Source of the DNA: Apostichopus japonicus
Taxonomy: Eukaryota; Echinodermata; Holothuroidea; Aspidochirotida; Stichopodidae
Assembly: GCF_037975245.1 (NCBI RefSeq)
Contig: NC_092577.1
Location: 33,376,398 to 33,440,397, forward strand
Reading direction: 5' to 3'
DNA: 64,000 nucleotides
The notes beneath the pieces were generated by a model, which was given only the letters and a program-made list of their open reading frames with translations, was not told the DNA's origin and did no database searches. Positions 27,378 to 48,737 of the stretch are shown here, piece by piece (position 1 is the first letter of the stretch; the number at the start of each line of letters is the position of its first letter). Position numbers and translations under genes: made by a program.

Positions 27378-28065
27378 CCGCCGCGCCTCCTACGCCTATG
27401 TGTGTAGTGTTCGGTTTCGGAAATATCTGCTATTTTTTCATTTCCTTCAACCAAGTTTTATAATAGCCGTTATAAGAGGTTTTAATGTTTCTACACCAAT
27501 AAATTAACTGTGTCTGAATTTTCGAAAATTTCTGACCAACATTCTGCATCACACTTCCCTCTACTCGTGCAATTTTGACCGGTCTGTTAGGGGTTCAAGG
27601 AAGTTTTTCTATATTGGTTGTCCATAGATGAAATTTTGTACAACATTATGGGTATGTTTTGAAGTGAGTTTATTCACGAGAAATGTAAATTTTCAAATTC
27701 TGAACAAATATGGGGCTTAAAACCTTGAAAAGTGGGGCTGACGGGTATTGTGGGCCGCGACGTAGAATCACCTACAAAAGCAAAGACCCACAGGAGATGC
27801 CATCAGGTCGAACATGATGTGTGCCGGGTTGACAAACTTCAAAAAGGTTATGGATGGAAAAAAAAACTATTAGGAAATACCTGGTTCTCAGGCAAAAAGT
27901 GTACATCTGGTTGGTCATTTCAAGCCCGAGAAGTGCCGTTTCCGGTGATCTGGGGGGGTTTCAAAACAAGAAATTTTCTTGTACGCTGCGCGCCAACTGA
28001 TGGTGGCGCTCCGCTTAGATAGTAATTCGCGCCCCCCGGATTTGAAAATCCTGGATACGCGCCTG

Positions 28066-29495
28066 GTAGTTAACATGGTTCTTATGATAGGCAAATCCTA
28101 GTTAGGTCGAGTGGTCATGGAATTTATGGCTGAAATATCAAATGTTTTTAAGAGAGAAACAAGGATAGCGCAAACCAAAGCTTTAATCGTTTTTGTTTTA
28201 ACACAATCCATATATTTATTTAATCTCAGTAACGTACAAAAGTTCTCATTGGTTAGAATACAATAGAAGCGTTTGAATGAATTCATTATATGTAGTGGTT
28301 ACGCGAAACAGACTAGTAACATAGTTATCTGGAATAAACGTCTGTCTAGAATAATTGGCTAAAGACATTAAGCAAAAAATGTGGCAAGTTAGTTGTAAAA
28401 CCTGCCATTCATGTTACATTTTTTTAATTATATGAAAAGGCCAGTGTGCTTTTCAATTAATCTTCCAAAGAATGATAAGAAAATTAAAGAGACATTGCAG
28501 TATTTTTACTTTACGGCCAAGTTCTCCATGACTTTCTCAAGTGTTATCAATATATATATCAAGTTGAGAAGAAATAGTATAAGCTGTTGGTTTTGTATGT
28601 AAGATATTACAACAACAAATAGCGAGAAGTGCCTGGAAAGCAAAATTAGAATATTGCCTTAATTACATATGTATCAACTTATAATAATATATCAGTATTA
28701 TAACAAATGTTATAATATATTCTCATTGAATAAAATACAACTGCAACATTTCTATGACTTAAGTGCAGGTATAGTGATTACGCGAAATAGATGGAAATGT
28801 CTGTAACCAGAGACATCTGAGACTGACAAGTTAGGGTGAATATTCCATGATTACATGAACAATCTTAAGTTCAGCTTGCTTTCTTGCAGGTTATTGATAG
28901 CATTCATGTCAAAAATCTTTTCATGTTTTATTGAAAGTAGTGATGTAGTAACAGATCAACTACAGTGCATTTACTTATTATGATACCATGTTACCAACAC
29001 TATAGCCAGCAGTAACACATAATCAAGACGTATGTTACGGGGGAAAATCGAGAGAGAGAGTAATTACTTTCATTTTAAAAGTCTCTTTGGGTGATTTCTT
29101 TCCCCTGTACTCAGACTCAAACATATATTAACATACCGTGACTGAATTCTCCCGAGGGGGGGGGGGGGAGCAGAATTATAAAAGGGGTACTTCTCACAAA
29201 GGGAGCATTATTAAACTTAACAGAGCGCCATGATGTAAAAAGACATTTTTTCCCAAAATTTCTCCCACGTAGCAGGAACTACGTAGCAGACGAACTTCCA
29301 GGGGAAAGATTGAGAAGGGTCGCTTAGCTTCCATCAACCTGAAAAGAGGGCTTTAATGATATTTCCTGCTTTTAGTTCAATTACATTTTCGGGGTGCTCA
29401 AAGGGGGTTGCTCCCCCACCCACACCCACCCACCCCCTGGCTATATCCTCAAAAGAAGGATATGCAAGTGGTAAATTGATTTACAATTTAAAAGT
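28066..29495. other. Intergenic DNA downstream of gene C
   Basis: AT-rich sequence. A reverse AATAAA near 28932-28927 could serve gene C. A poly-G run lies at about 29156-29168. Two stretches with ACGCGAAAYAGA near 28301 and 28779 may be an old local duplication. No gene is seen. Confidence 0.45.
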
Positions 29496-31123
29496 TCAAT
29501 ATGTCGGGGGTTTGCTGTCGATTGTTCCGTAGCCCGGAGGCTGCGGCGTCGTCGGTGGGCCTGGCTGCTGGGGATGGACAAACCCGTACTGGGGAGGAGG
29601 AGGGGGTGGGTGTACTGCAGAACCACCATAGTCTGTCTGATAGGCTGTAGAGAAGAAGAGAAAACGACAGTGAAACCGTGATATCTGTTTCTTGGGGAGT
29701 TCTTTTTCATTGTTTTTATTACGTTTGTTCGATGACAAACCCTCATATTAACCTTCGAATGATTTAGCTTCCTTCCTTATAATTTACTTATAACCCCTCA
29801 AACATGCATTCCTTGCCTGTTTCTTAACATGTGTGGATAATTCTTGGGGCGTTGTGGTCAAGTGGTTAAGGCAGTGGACTTGTGATCTAAGGATTACAGG
29901 TTCGAGCCCTGGCCAGATCATTGCGTTGTGTCCTTGGGCGAGGCACTTTATCTCCATTGCCTCTCTTCACCCAGGTGTACAAATTGGGACTTGCGAGGCA
30001 ACTTTTAAATATAATTGTGTGAGCCGGTTTGTGGCTGCACCCTATGGGAAGTCCCCCGGGGCACACGTGGATGTGGTGCACTGTGGTGCCCCAGGAGAGA
30101 TTGATTGAATTGTGCACACTTTGGTGTATGGGTGTGACAAGTTACCAATGACCAGCGATTAAGTTGCAAAGTCGTGTGAGAGGGCCTTGGCCCTTGAACA
30201 AGACTGTAAACCTTTATATTTACCATTACTTTATTCAGCTTGCCCACCTTTCCTTATACGTTTTTATCTATACCTACCTTCTGTAACAACAAGTAGCATT
30301 TAGGCTAACCTCTGCTAACTCATTTAAACTAGCTTGATCATACCGCTGCAGTGTTTTCTCTTCTTTACGGTTTACATATGCCTACAAATAAGCAGACTTA
30401 TCAAACCATAGTTTAATTATTATATTGTATGCTACCATTTTATCTTGCTGTTCCTCACCTTTCTTCATCTTGCTTGCCTTTCGTTTCGACCAACCTACTC
30501 CAACTTTACTTACTTTTTGATTACCTATGGTACCTTCCTTGCAAGTAACCTATCGCTTCTATTGCTCGCAGTCCATGTTACTCGTTGCTTCTCCTCGAAA
30601 TGTATCATCCATGCAAGAAAAGGATTTCTTAGTATTTCGCTCCTCTCTTACATGTCCCCCACTCCACAATTGCACTTTCCTATCTACCTAACTACATATT
30701 TGGAAACGTGTTAGCACTGCGCCCTCGCTCCCTGGGCCACGCCCACTAATACCTTCCGTATCTTCCACCGGTATCTACCAGTTATCACGATACACATCAG
30801 TAAAGAAGAAACCGGCTTTGGGGAAGAGCAGGTTATGTATTTTATTAAATATAGGCTAGTGAATATAACCCATGGAATTTATTTACTTTCATTGTATTAA
30901 CAAGGACACTCACCATATGTACCACCAACGTTGTTAGGGTACCCGGGACCGTTTGGGACCGGAACAGTTACAGTGCCTGGTTGAGTTATCACCTTGAGAA
31001 AAATAAATAAAGGAAGCAGTCGTACGTAATTATATTTCATAAATTTAAACATTCCTTGAATGAATATTTATTAACTATAGACAGTTTCCATCTTATTATA
31101 ACAGGTATGTTTTCATTATTAAT

Positions 31124-31197
<74 letters not shown>

Positions 31198-34100
31198 TAC
31201 CGCCTCAACCACTTACTGTTGTTTGCCGTCTAGCTTCTCGCAAGGTCTTCTGGGATATTCCCATTCCTCTTCCGGCAGCCAGTATCTCCAAGAAGCTAAG
31301 CGATAAAATCACAGACTCCATAGCCACTCGCTGTTTATAGAGCCGGTACTGCAAAAGAAACATGAGTATAATTCACATAGCAAAGAATAGGTAATTTTCG
31401 TTAGTGTTAGTTCATTAGATTGAGAGAATTCCAAACGTTGATGCAAGAAACGAAACTTACATATGATAATTTAAAACTCTAGGAGACAACAAATACAGAA
31501 ACGTATAGACTTTGATAGCTAATTACTAGATATTTGATGATTTGATAAGTTAAAAGAATCTTTCCATGGAAGTGACCGAAACATACCACCACTGTCAGTT
31601 CCTTTTCTTTCATTCTATATAGTTCTATTTGAAATGCAATTGCTTTGTAATAAACGATAATTTCGGTACTTTGCCCTCCCACTCCGCCGCTCCCCCCCCC
31701 CCCACCCCCCTATCCCCATCTTCCAACCATATTCAGTTCCCTGTCTCTATCATTTCCCCTCCCTTTATTCCTATTGCCCTCACCATACCAACCCCCATCC
31801 AATTCCCTCTCCTCTTCAACCACACTTATTGTCCCCTCTTCATCTTCTACAAACATATTCCTTTCATCGTCTCTCTTCTTTTAATTCAATACCTTTCCTC
31901 AATCCCTCCTCTACCAAACCTATTCCGTTTGTCACGCCTCTTTTCCAAACTTATTATTTGGCCCATTTCCTCCATATGCCACTTCTGTTGACGTGCCCAG
32001 CCCCATATCTTCCGATCCTATTTTATTCTCTCTTCTCCCCCCCCCTCCCTCTACCGCCCCCCTCCCCGTCCATATTTCCTTATCCTCCAAGCCTAACATT
32101 CACTTCCATATCCTTTTCCCTTTCCTCTTTCAGACCTATACCCATTCCCATCTCAGCCCAGACCGTCTACATAGGCATCGGCACAAGGCCACAGTTTTTG
32201 TATTATATACATCTCATGATAAGAGATACATGTGGACTACTCACTGTGTCGTAGTTGTAGCTATCTTCATATGATATAGCAACACACATCAAAATACATA
32301 GCATTATTGCTAAGACAATAGCCACTGTACTCATCCACATGAAACGCGACAGCTGTCGAAAGAAAAAAATAACGTAAGATATTAATTCTGACGAAACTTG
32401 CTTCATTATTGGATCTAGCTTAGCAAAAGCTTGTCTCGTCACATTTGTAGATATTGTAACACTGTAGAAGCGTCACAACACGGCATGATGATTCGGTGTA
32501 TTTGGTCAAAGACCTGCATGGCCGGATTAAGCTAGTGCGGGGCCTTATCTTATAAAGGGGCCCTAAAAAAACAAATACACATAAATGGTCTTATATCTAT
32601 GAAATAGATAACCACACTCCCATTAATTACTGTGTTAAAATAATAACCCCAATTGAAGGTGACAATTGGCTAAAATCGCTAACTTTAAACACCCAGTCGT
32701 TCATAACAGTTGAGGGCAGTATAGTACTATCGTAATAGAGCAAAGTATAGTCACTGAATCGGAACTGATAGCTTGCAAGCATTTAGCGTGGGGGGGCCTT
32801 GAAAATGTTGGGAACCATAGCATAAGTTACTTTTGTCACTGGGTTAATCCGGCACTGGTCAAGATCCCCATATCAAGGAGATTGTAGGGGAATATGTTAC
32901 TGTCGTTAGCACGTTGCTTCAACAGTCACAAATTATGTGTCTATCTTGAATATATTTATGTAGTTCAAGTTGTCACTGTACGGCACTTCACCGATAGGAA
33001 CGGACTGAAGTGCTATATCAAGTCTCTATAATCAACCAAATAATATCAAGTATCATACCACAATATCGCTTGATGAGAACTAGCAATTGCTGAGGATAAT
33101 TGTAGTCTGTAATTAGTCTGTAATTAAGTTGATCACATAGATCTACTACTACTAATACTACTACTACTACTGCTGCTGCCACTACTGCTGCCACTTCTAC
33201 TTGGACAACTTACCGACCTCTGAGCCATTACACCTCGATATATGGCCACTTTTCTACCACTTCCACCGGCAACCATAAACTAAAAGGGCAAAGGAAAGGA
33301 ACATTGAATAAATGGTATTACCTAACAGCAGAACAGATGGGCTATTTACACATCTTGTTAAATTAAAAGTTGGTGGTACTACATTTTGGTTACTCGCAGA
33401 ATACTCGGTCTCTTCCAAGGCGATATCAGAATTCCAAGGTGATAATGTTAGAGTAACTATTAGAAATCATTCGTAAGTGCCTACGGTAGGTGGCCTACCC
33501 AATTTTAAAATTGGTCGCTATTACCGCACATTTCGTCTGAAGTAATCTTTTAAGTTAATAACCTGTGTTTGGTTGTAATTATGTATCATCATTTTGATTT
33601 AGTGAGCTTAATTTTACAACAAAACATGAAAGAGAAATTCTGTTCCTCAATGAGATATAATGTATCATTGCTGAATTCATAAACCCTTGATAGTTTAGCG
33701 TAGCTTTCTTGTATATCCTCGTTCGTTGTTGCTGGGTTAGAATAATATATTATTTCCCGCGTTCCTTGTCTTTCCTTAAAAGCTGTAGTAAGATACCAAC
33801 ATATTTCCTTGCAAAGCTTTGTAAAGCTGACAATGACGAATTAATTAACCACAAATGGGAAATTAAAGGATAAAACAAATACAGAAGTTCGAAGAAAGAA
33901 GTATTTGGTACCCAAAATCCAACCCATATGGCAGTCGCAATATCCGAGTAGTAGCAGTCCAGACATATGCTGACGATACCAAATATAATGCAGAATATTC
34001 CCAAGATTGCCTGGAATCCGCCATTCTGCTTACAAGCAGTCACATTTTCTGCTAAGAAGGTAGTGTGTTCCCGCACTGTACTGATCTAAAGAAATTGGTG

Positions 34101-35091
34101 ATAGGACAGGAAGAAACAAGAGGCAGAGAAAACTAAAACAGAAACAAAGAACATTTGACAAAAGTTAAAGGAGAAAGGGAAACATAATAACTTTATAAAG
34201 GACAATAAAAATTCAAATGTTAATAAGAAGTATGTGTGTGTTTGGGAGTGAGGGGGGGGGGGCAGGAATAGAAAGAAGAAGAATGAAGAACGTGAATAAG
34301 TAGGATGGCTCCGTGATATCTGTTTCTTACGTTTTGTGTTCCCTTTATCATTGCAATGCTTCCGTTTGTTTAATGAAAACCTAATCCTATTAATGAGTTA
34401 TTTACCTTCCTTATAATTTACCTATAACCCCATAAACTTATCAGGCCTAACCTATAGGAACAACAACAGGAGAGGAACAGGAACCATCAAAATATACAGG
34501 CATATAGCAAGGCAAATATTAAGAACGTAGATAAAGTATTATCAATGATATAAAGAGAAATCGAAAACATAACCATATAGTCATATGAAGTATATAAGAT
34601 TGACAATCAGTGGCGGCACCTGAAATTTACAAAGTGGGGGGGGGGGGGCAAGCAAACAACTGGGTGAACATTTTGGAAGTGCAAAATCTCACCTGTGTAA
34701 GTGCACGTCACGGGAAAATTTAGGGATAGGGAACACGTCCTAACCCCCCCCCCCCCCCCGTTACCACAATTTCATTAGAATGTATTTCATAGCCCTGTGG
34801 GGGTCAACATTTTGCATTCTGTTAGCCTTATGTTACCCACATAGAGGAAGTTTGACAGCAATGGAAAATGTTTCATGTTTTACCGCAGCTGACTGGGAAA
34901 CTGGGGGTCAGGCATCTTTGAATGGGGGCCAATACCCCCCCCCCCCACCTCGTACCCCCTTGGCGCCACCACTACATGTGAACACTTATAGAAAACAACA
35001 AATTGTTGACTACCTGTACTGGTTGCGAGACATACTGTGCTGGCTGGGGGTTTGACGTGTATACCGTTGTAACTCTTGTGACGTCAGCCAT
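29496..35091 (-). CDS. MS4A/CD20-like four-span membrane protein, gene C (complete)
   Basis: Seven coding exons, 5' to 3': 35091-35014, 34085-33912, 33279-33214, 32352-32245, 31348-31217, 30992-30914 and 29644-29496 (TGA). They sum to 786 nt and 261 residues, and exon order, phases and the 66-bp TM2 exon match gene B. The start MADVTRVTTVYTS resembles gene B. TM1 carries NVTACKQNGGFQAILGIF; TM2 is FMVAGGSGRKVAIYRG; TM3 begins LSRFMWMSTVAIVLAIMLCI; TM4 is RVAMESVILSLSFLEILAAG, with Glu where the paralogues have Asp. The tail has HPPPPPPQYGF (PPxY). The start is 12 nt after a possible TATTTAG acceptor, so a 5' non-coding exon is likely; donors near 36027 or 36415 are weak candidates. The TM1 donor (GTACCA) is weak. 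Function is unknown. Confidence 0.85.
29846..30240 (+). mobile_element. tRNA-derived SINE (second family), near full length
   Basis: The tRNA-like head has A box TGGTCAAGTGG and B box GGTTCGAGCCC. It is followed by GTGTCCTTGGGCGAGGCACT, a segment of a kind common in invertebrate SINEs, and a body ending in an AT-rich tail with CTTTATATTTACCATTA. It sits in the last intron of gene C, antisense to it. A degraded copy lies at about 22014-22140. Confidence 0.8.
31126..31197. repeat. Compound CA/TA/TG microsatellite
   Basis: CA, TA, TG and TA dinucleotide runs follow each other in the gene C intron just downstream of the TM4 exon, ending within 20 bp of its splice donor. Confidence 0.9.
31685..32160. 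repeat. Pyrimidine-rich low-complexity intron sequence
   Basis: C/T-rich sequence with few purines fills most of the intron between the TM3 and TM4 exons of gene C. It keeps several frames open (Pro/Ser/Leu/Phe-rich) but shows no exon signals or recognisable protein. Confidence 0.7.
32516..32858. mobile_element. MITE-like element with CCGGATTAA ends
   Basis: Left CATGGCCGGATTAAG and right TTAATCCGGCACTG are inverted repeats around GGGGCC-rich sequence, in a gene C intron. No convincing target duplication remains. Confidence 0.5.
34609..34971. mobile_element. MITE-like remnant in first coding intron of gene C
   Basis: Left CAGTGGCGGCACC and right GGCGCCACCACTA are imperfect inverted ends, with poly-G and poly-C runs inside. 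No target duplication is found. Confidence 0.45.
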
Positions 35092-35182
35092 TGTTAGACC
35101 GTGGATGACTAAATATGCAGAACTGAAGAAGTTTTAAAACCAAACCGATGGTGTGTTTCAACGTATAAACGACTTCTCCCTA

Positions 35183-35523
35183 CAGTGGCGTAGGAATGTA
35201 CTTTTGAGTGGGGGCTGAAGACTGATGGCCGGCCTGGGGGAGGGGTCTAAGGGGAGGGGGTGACCCCCTGCATTTTCAGGTGGTCTAAGATGCAATTTGG
35301 TGCAATATAGCACACCCACTCCATTTTGTAAATAATTTTGCATTTTCACCTGGCCTTAGATGCAATTTGGTGCTCCAAATGAGATTTTTTTCTCATTTGG
35401 AAATGAAAAAGGGGTTTTCTGACTTGCGAAGCGGGGGGGGGGGCCGAATGATACTTCCGCCCCACCACATTTTTCACTGGGGGGCTGGCGCCCCCCCCAG
35501 CCCCCACGGTTCCTACGCCCTTG
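35183..35523. mobile_element. hAT-type MITE, CAGTGGCGTAGG family
   Basis: Inverted ends CAGTGGCGTAGGAA and TTCCTACGCCCTTG lie inside a perfect 8-bp duplication TCTCCCTA (35175-35182, 35524-35531). It lies less than 100 bp upstream of the gene C start codon, probably in the intron before the coding start or in the 5' flank, so it could touch regulation. Non-coding. Confidence 0.8.
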
Positions 35524-37709
35524 TCTCCCTATATAGAAAAATCGACAGTGTACGGGCAGAATGTAAACTGTTACCTTGTCGCATTATATACATGGAATGC
35601 TATATACCGTATAAAAAGGTTTCTATAATGCAATAGTAAATACAAATTAAAGAGATTTTACTTCAACTTATACTGAGATTGAGGTCCCTCTTTCCTTCTT
35701 TTCCTTTTCTTCCTTTCTTCTCTTTTTCTTAGTTCTTTTCTTAATTCTTTTTTGTAAGTTATTCGTGTACTCTATGTACAGGGAGTGTATCACTAGATAA
35801 GCCCACAAGGGTTTCCTGATGCACTTTCTTTCGAATTCCATAACTCTCTATATGTTCGCTACATTTGTTGTATATATATATGTTGTGGGGGAAAAAACAA
35901 ATAAATATACGAAATCAACGAAACGAGTGACTATAGTTGTACAAAAAACCTTATCATGGCATACTGACAATATAGAAGCAGTTTTAAAAGCCTTTACGAT
36001 AAGTAGGGTATAATCTCTACTTACCACAGTTTTGTACTGAATACTGTATATATAAATGAGTAAGTCATTAATGGCCGAGTACGTGTTGCTACATATGATT
36101 GCTTATGAAAACTAACAGCAGCGTAGACTATTATTATTACAAAGATATTAAGCTATGATCCAGTCGTTCTGCATACGTGTTTTGACATTTCGGCAAGTAA
36201 TCTTTGAACTTTTCTGTATAAGCTCAGTATAGGCTATATGCGTGAAGACCATTACCCGTACAGTTAGACGACTGTTGTATACTACCTTAGTACTACGAAA
36301 GGTAAAGGTTACAGCTTGCGGCTTTACACGGTAAAAATTGAGATGATTCAAACTCAAATTTCCAGGAACGATTTTACGAAATTGAGAGTGATTAAACCCT
36401 TACCTTAAATAAAAGGCAACATGGACATATAACGTTGTTATTTTGAGTTCGATAATTCCTGGTATACTGACGCAAGTTGGGTTATTATGTACAATGTATA
36501 TGATACAAAACATGTCCATTACTAGGTTTATGTTGATTTAGTTGTGATTAAAGCTGAGATAGTACTTTACCGTTAGTACAAAGTCCTTGTTAATATTCAA
36601 CTTTTTGCATATAGCAAGCTGTAAAAGCAAATAAGGGGGGAAAACATCATAGAGCTTACTTCTCATTTCGGAGAATAACACGTAAATGTTATGGCATTGA
36701 CCAATATACGACCCGTGATAAATTTTGGATATTGCGTCATTATCGCCAAGACCTCGTTTATGGCAAGCCGACCGGGCCATAACGGATGTCTACTTCGTGT
36801 GCTTGAAAGAAACAGTCAGTAGGCCTACATCATTTCCACTAATGCGATACGTTTGACAACGGGTAGTGGAAAATTCGACCACGCGTCCTCTAACTTCAAC
36901 ATCTGCAGAAATGCGAAAATGTACCCAACTTAGCATGCAGCTATACGAGAAAATGGCCGCAAGGTTTAGCAGGAACCGTAACTATAGATAAGACTTCAAT
37001 ATTTAATGGCCTACATGTACATTGTAACTGGACACAATAATGCACGCAATAAAATTACAATTACTTTGCATTCACATGTATATCGTTAATGACAATACGT
37101 GGTACGCGTTGTCGAATCTCTATGATACTAAGAGTTCTGTCAGGCGTTGTCGAACGTCGTAAAAGCGTTGCCATGAGTGAAAACGCTTCACTGATCGGCT
37201 ATTTTGTTCATACGCGATAGGCAGCCGTTACGACTTCGTTGGCTTGCCAAACGTTATAGATCCGGGACTTGTCAACTTAGCCAATCAGGAGATAGCATTT
37301 TGTGACCGAGGGCCTCGTTTACAGAAAAGAAAATAGCTCGGATCCGATAGAAATTAACTTTAGTTTGTATACAAAGCCTATACTGTTGTGTTATGCATTA
37401 GATCCCTTGTATTCAAACTTTGTGGCTTGGTGACCGCAATCTTCATCCTTCGTATAATCTTGGCGACCCACCAGTGGTGGATGTTTTGGCCTGCATGGGA
37501 GAGGGGTTTACGGGGAAGTGTTATCCAGTGGTGTGTACTGCATAGGATTTCATAGATGCACGGGGCCGGCCGGGGGAGAGGGGGGGGGGGTCGCTCGACT
37601 GATTTAGGTAGTGACCTCATCCTCTACAGATGGGTTATAACAAGAAGTTTGTAAGGGCGTGTTAGGTATTTGAAGACGCTCCTATGCATGGGTCGGGTGC
37701 GCTAAAAAA

Positions 37710-38171
37710 TTGATTAATTTTATAATTCAAATCGTGGATCCTGATGCATATTTAGACAGTAAATTAGATCTATTTGTTGGCACAACTTTACGTGTAGTCC
37801 TTGGCATTTTGTGTGAGCTTGAAAAGGGGGTTGTCGACCCGGAGAATTGGTTTAACATCCCTTGTCGAAGGGAAGGCCACATGGAAAATGGTATCCCTTT
37901 TGTCATTGTTGCTATATTTGGAAGATTTACAAAAGGGAGTTATACAGCTCAGACTCAGTTGAGAAGAATGGAATACAAAGAAAAGTACAAAATGACATAT
38001 GGCGTCGATATCTGTCAATTTTCTCCTTGCTGTAATCTTTTTACTCATCACCCTATGCCATCCCTCCCCCAACCCCTTCCTATAATAAGTTTCATGATAA
38101 CAGGAGAACACTCCATACTTGTACAAATCAAGTGCAAGAAATCAGGGAATCCTTGGAGAACGGAAATTTAA
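37710..38171 (+). other. Unassigned 153-codon open frame
   Basis: An ATG-to-stop frame long for this AT-rich DNA (VDPDAYLDSKLDLFVGTT..., LRRMEYKEKYKMTYGVD). I do not recognise any domain, there is no convincing splice-site context, and part of the reverse strand is open too. It may be chance, or a remnant or single-exon gene. Low confidence. Confidence 0.2.
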
Positions 38172-38487
38172 AAAAGTATATAGAAAAAATTAACATAAAG
38201 TGACAATTTAAGGAGAATGGCAAGAAAATAGTAGATATAACTATAGAAATGGAATAAAACAATTCAATAATACCTTTTAAGGGATGCGATTTCTAACGAA
38301 CTTATATAACTTTACTCAATAAAAGTCACCAAATATCAGGGAAAGACACTGGCTGCTATTCTTGTTTTATTCTATTGTTTTACCCTGATAAAGATTTGCA
38401 TATCTTTTAACAAATGTTAATCTAATTCTTATGCTGTATTTGACACAACAAACATATATAATTATATAATTTTTATACTACAATTAT

Positions 38488-38670
<183 letters not shown>

Positions 38671-39366
38671 TTGTACTTGGCCCTGTATTATAAGAATTGT
38701 ACATTTGGACTGACCCTGTCTAACCCGTCAAGAAATTTCCTTTTCTTGTCAATTTTCTCAGGATTTCCAAACATGCGTTTAAGTTTTTGCCTTACTTGAT
38801 ACTTAAAATGGATACAAGTGTTGTACGTTGGCTTTTCCGTGCTACGACTTCAAACCCCCACCGTGGTATATGTTCTTTGCTGGTTAGCAATTCGTCTCAT
38901 GAATTCGAATGATGCATTTATTTTCTATTTACGACGAATATCAAGCAACATTACAAGGTCTGCATTGGCTAAACCGTTGGTGATATATTTTATGCCAGTG
39001 GTGACGTCAGGAGACCGCCAGGGAAAATGTCTTCTTTTCCGTGATGTCGATTTGTTTTGTGTTTTTATTAGCAAATCTGTATAGTCTTTATTTTACGTTA
39101 GCGACTGACTCGCACGATACGATGGTTCGTATGGAGATTTCCACTGATAACAACACTGGTTCGGCTTTAGTTAGAACTCTCACGACGGAAGGTTTTACCT
39201 CCTTGATCAATTTATTTCATGAATAAACCCCAAGTGTACAACTTCCGGAATAATTGTAGATATTCGGTGGCACCTTTTGTGGTGGGTAATGTACTATACT
39301 ATACATATCCGTGGCATTGATTCTATTGCCCAATAGGCAGACGTCATTCTATATTCAATAGTGACG

Positions 39367-46957
<7,591 letters not shown>

Positions 46958-47094
46958 CTGTCCAGTTGGAAAAGACAAAAAAATTACTCTTAGAAGAGAT
47001 ACATAGCAAGGTTACCATACCAACATGAGGGCAAGGTGTATCTGACGAAAAGTCATACCCGGAACCAGGTATTCTGAGTTGAAGGAATGGAGGG

Positions 47095-47225
47095 GGCAAC
47101 AACAATTCAAGGAGGGGCACCAACAATTTAAGGAGGGGCACCAACAATTTAAGGTGGGGCACCAACAATTTAAGGAGGGCACCAACTATTCCAGGAAGGG
47201 CACTAAAAAATTAAGGAGGGACACA
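47095..47225. repeat. 21-bp minisatellite, about six units
   Basis: Units of AATTTAAGGAGGGGCACCAAC lie about 140 bp upstream of the gene D start codon, in the intron or flank before the coding start. Unit length equals that of two neighbouring arrays but the sequence is unrelated. Confidence 0.9.
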
Positions 47226-47648
47226 ATATTCGTACCCTATAACTTGCGGATTTTGTTTACACCTAATGGTAGCGCAGATGGGGGCACAATAGTCTACACA
47301 GGAGGGCTGGGGGGGGTGGAGCGTCCCGTCTGTGCTCCTGCATGCGTAAGTGTTAAACGTGAGCAGGAACTGTGTACTTATAACAGGGATACTAAATCTG
47401 GAAGATTGAAGGCGGATATTTAAAGTCTATTAACACATTTCAGAATGTTGCTGTTAGAATGTAGAGCTATACCGTGATACGACTAGATATGTTTCCAAGA
47501 AAGCAATATGCAAAAATTTCTCTACCATATCAGTATTTAGAAGATCGATGGTAATGAAATTGTCATCACATTACAAACCGTCAGGTTTTAAAACGATGAG
47601 CATAACATGTCAGTGTCGAAACTTCTATCTATCATTTGTTTTTTGTGA

Positions 47649-47688
47649 CAGTATTGTGACAGTATTGTGACAGTATTGTGACAGTGAA
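47649..47688. repeat. 14-bp tandem repeat, about three units
   Basis: GTGACAGTATT-type units repeated in series. Confidence 0.85.
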
Positions 47689-47699
47689 GACGTCATACG

Positions 47700-48737
47700 T
47701 TGGTTGGCATAGTTCTTCTATAGTATTGCGTATACTACATAGTAATCTATATGTATACCGGTACTACAAAATGTTCTCTATATATTTCTATGGTCTATAT
47801 GTATACTATACGCAAAATATCTCATTTAAAAACAGATATCAACTATTAGCCTTTTCCTACAACACTTTAATGTCAGATACACATGCATGTATTGGCCTGG
47901 CATATTCGCAGTAAAACCTACGCTATTTGTTCTCATCAAGTTGTCCGGCTATTAGTGAAAGCTTGACCCCGTCAGCCCCCCCCCCCTCCCCCACCTCCCA
48001 CCCCCATTCGTACGGGTATGGCGCATGACGGTGAGATAGGGCCTGACAGTCAACCTGTGGCAACACGGGTCCAACCATTTAAACATTCTTTCGTATACAA
48101 GACATGTATACATACACACCTATAATGTAGACATCATTATTTAAGTACTAACTGAAGAATATATATGCTTACCGTATATTATATATCCTGTCTTTATTCG
48201 CGTCACAGATCAAATAATTGATCTCCTTTCGTCACGTCTTGTTTCTAAACAGTACAACGTTACCTCTACGTTGTCTTCTCACGTATAGGGTTATTCTGCA
48301 GGGACTTATACTATACGTATACGTTATAGCAATTATAGCGTTACGTTACTAAGCTTCGTATGATGAACAAGTATATAGCTTACCAAATATTAATGGCGAC
48401 CTTATCACCTGATCACCAGATCCATTCTGCGCTATTCATAGCCCGTCGTGGTGTTTGTGTTTGTTGTTCGGAGAAACGGTTCAAAGTCCTCATTTTGCCA
48501 GTTTGTATATAGAACTCATAATTATCAAAGAAAATACGATTGTTTGACCATTGAATATATTTTACTTCAGACTTTTACAGATTTATTTTGCTACACAAAT
48601 ATGCTTACATTTTCAATTAAATATGTTGATACAGTCACGTAAATGTTAACATTTTCAAGTATATAGATACATACATGCCATCTTCATGTAAATAGGTTAA
48701 CACGTCCACGTGAACCTGTATGTTAACACGTCCATAT
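47700..48737. other. Upstream region of gene D
   Basis: No protein-coding exon is seen. Reverse-strand donors near 48175 and 48384 could end the 5' non-coding exon that gene D needs, which would place its promoter here. A poly-C run is near 47979. Short ACGTCCACGTGAA repeats lie at 48690-48735. Confidence 0.35.

Larger units (their letters stand above)
25735..28065. mobile_element. Composite nested DNA-transposon island
   Basis: Inverted ends CAGGTGCGTATCCAGG and CCTGGATACGCGCCTG, with GTAGT on both outer sides (25730-25734, 28066-28070), bound 2.3 kb. Inside are a polypurine tract (about 25780-25930), a partial CAGGCGCGTAGC-family MITE ending at 26514, a complete CAGTGGCGGAGC-family MITE (26998-27377) and a further shared cassette near the right end (about 27920-28022). 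No transposase frame is visible. A 5-bp duplication would suit some hAT-like groups; the class is inference. Confidence 0.65.

Noticed and set aside
31629-32274. Overlapping Pro/Ser-rich frames of 93-141 codons
   Set aside because: Pyrimidine-rich intron DNA with few stop codons by composition; no exon borders and no similarity to the gene C paralogues.
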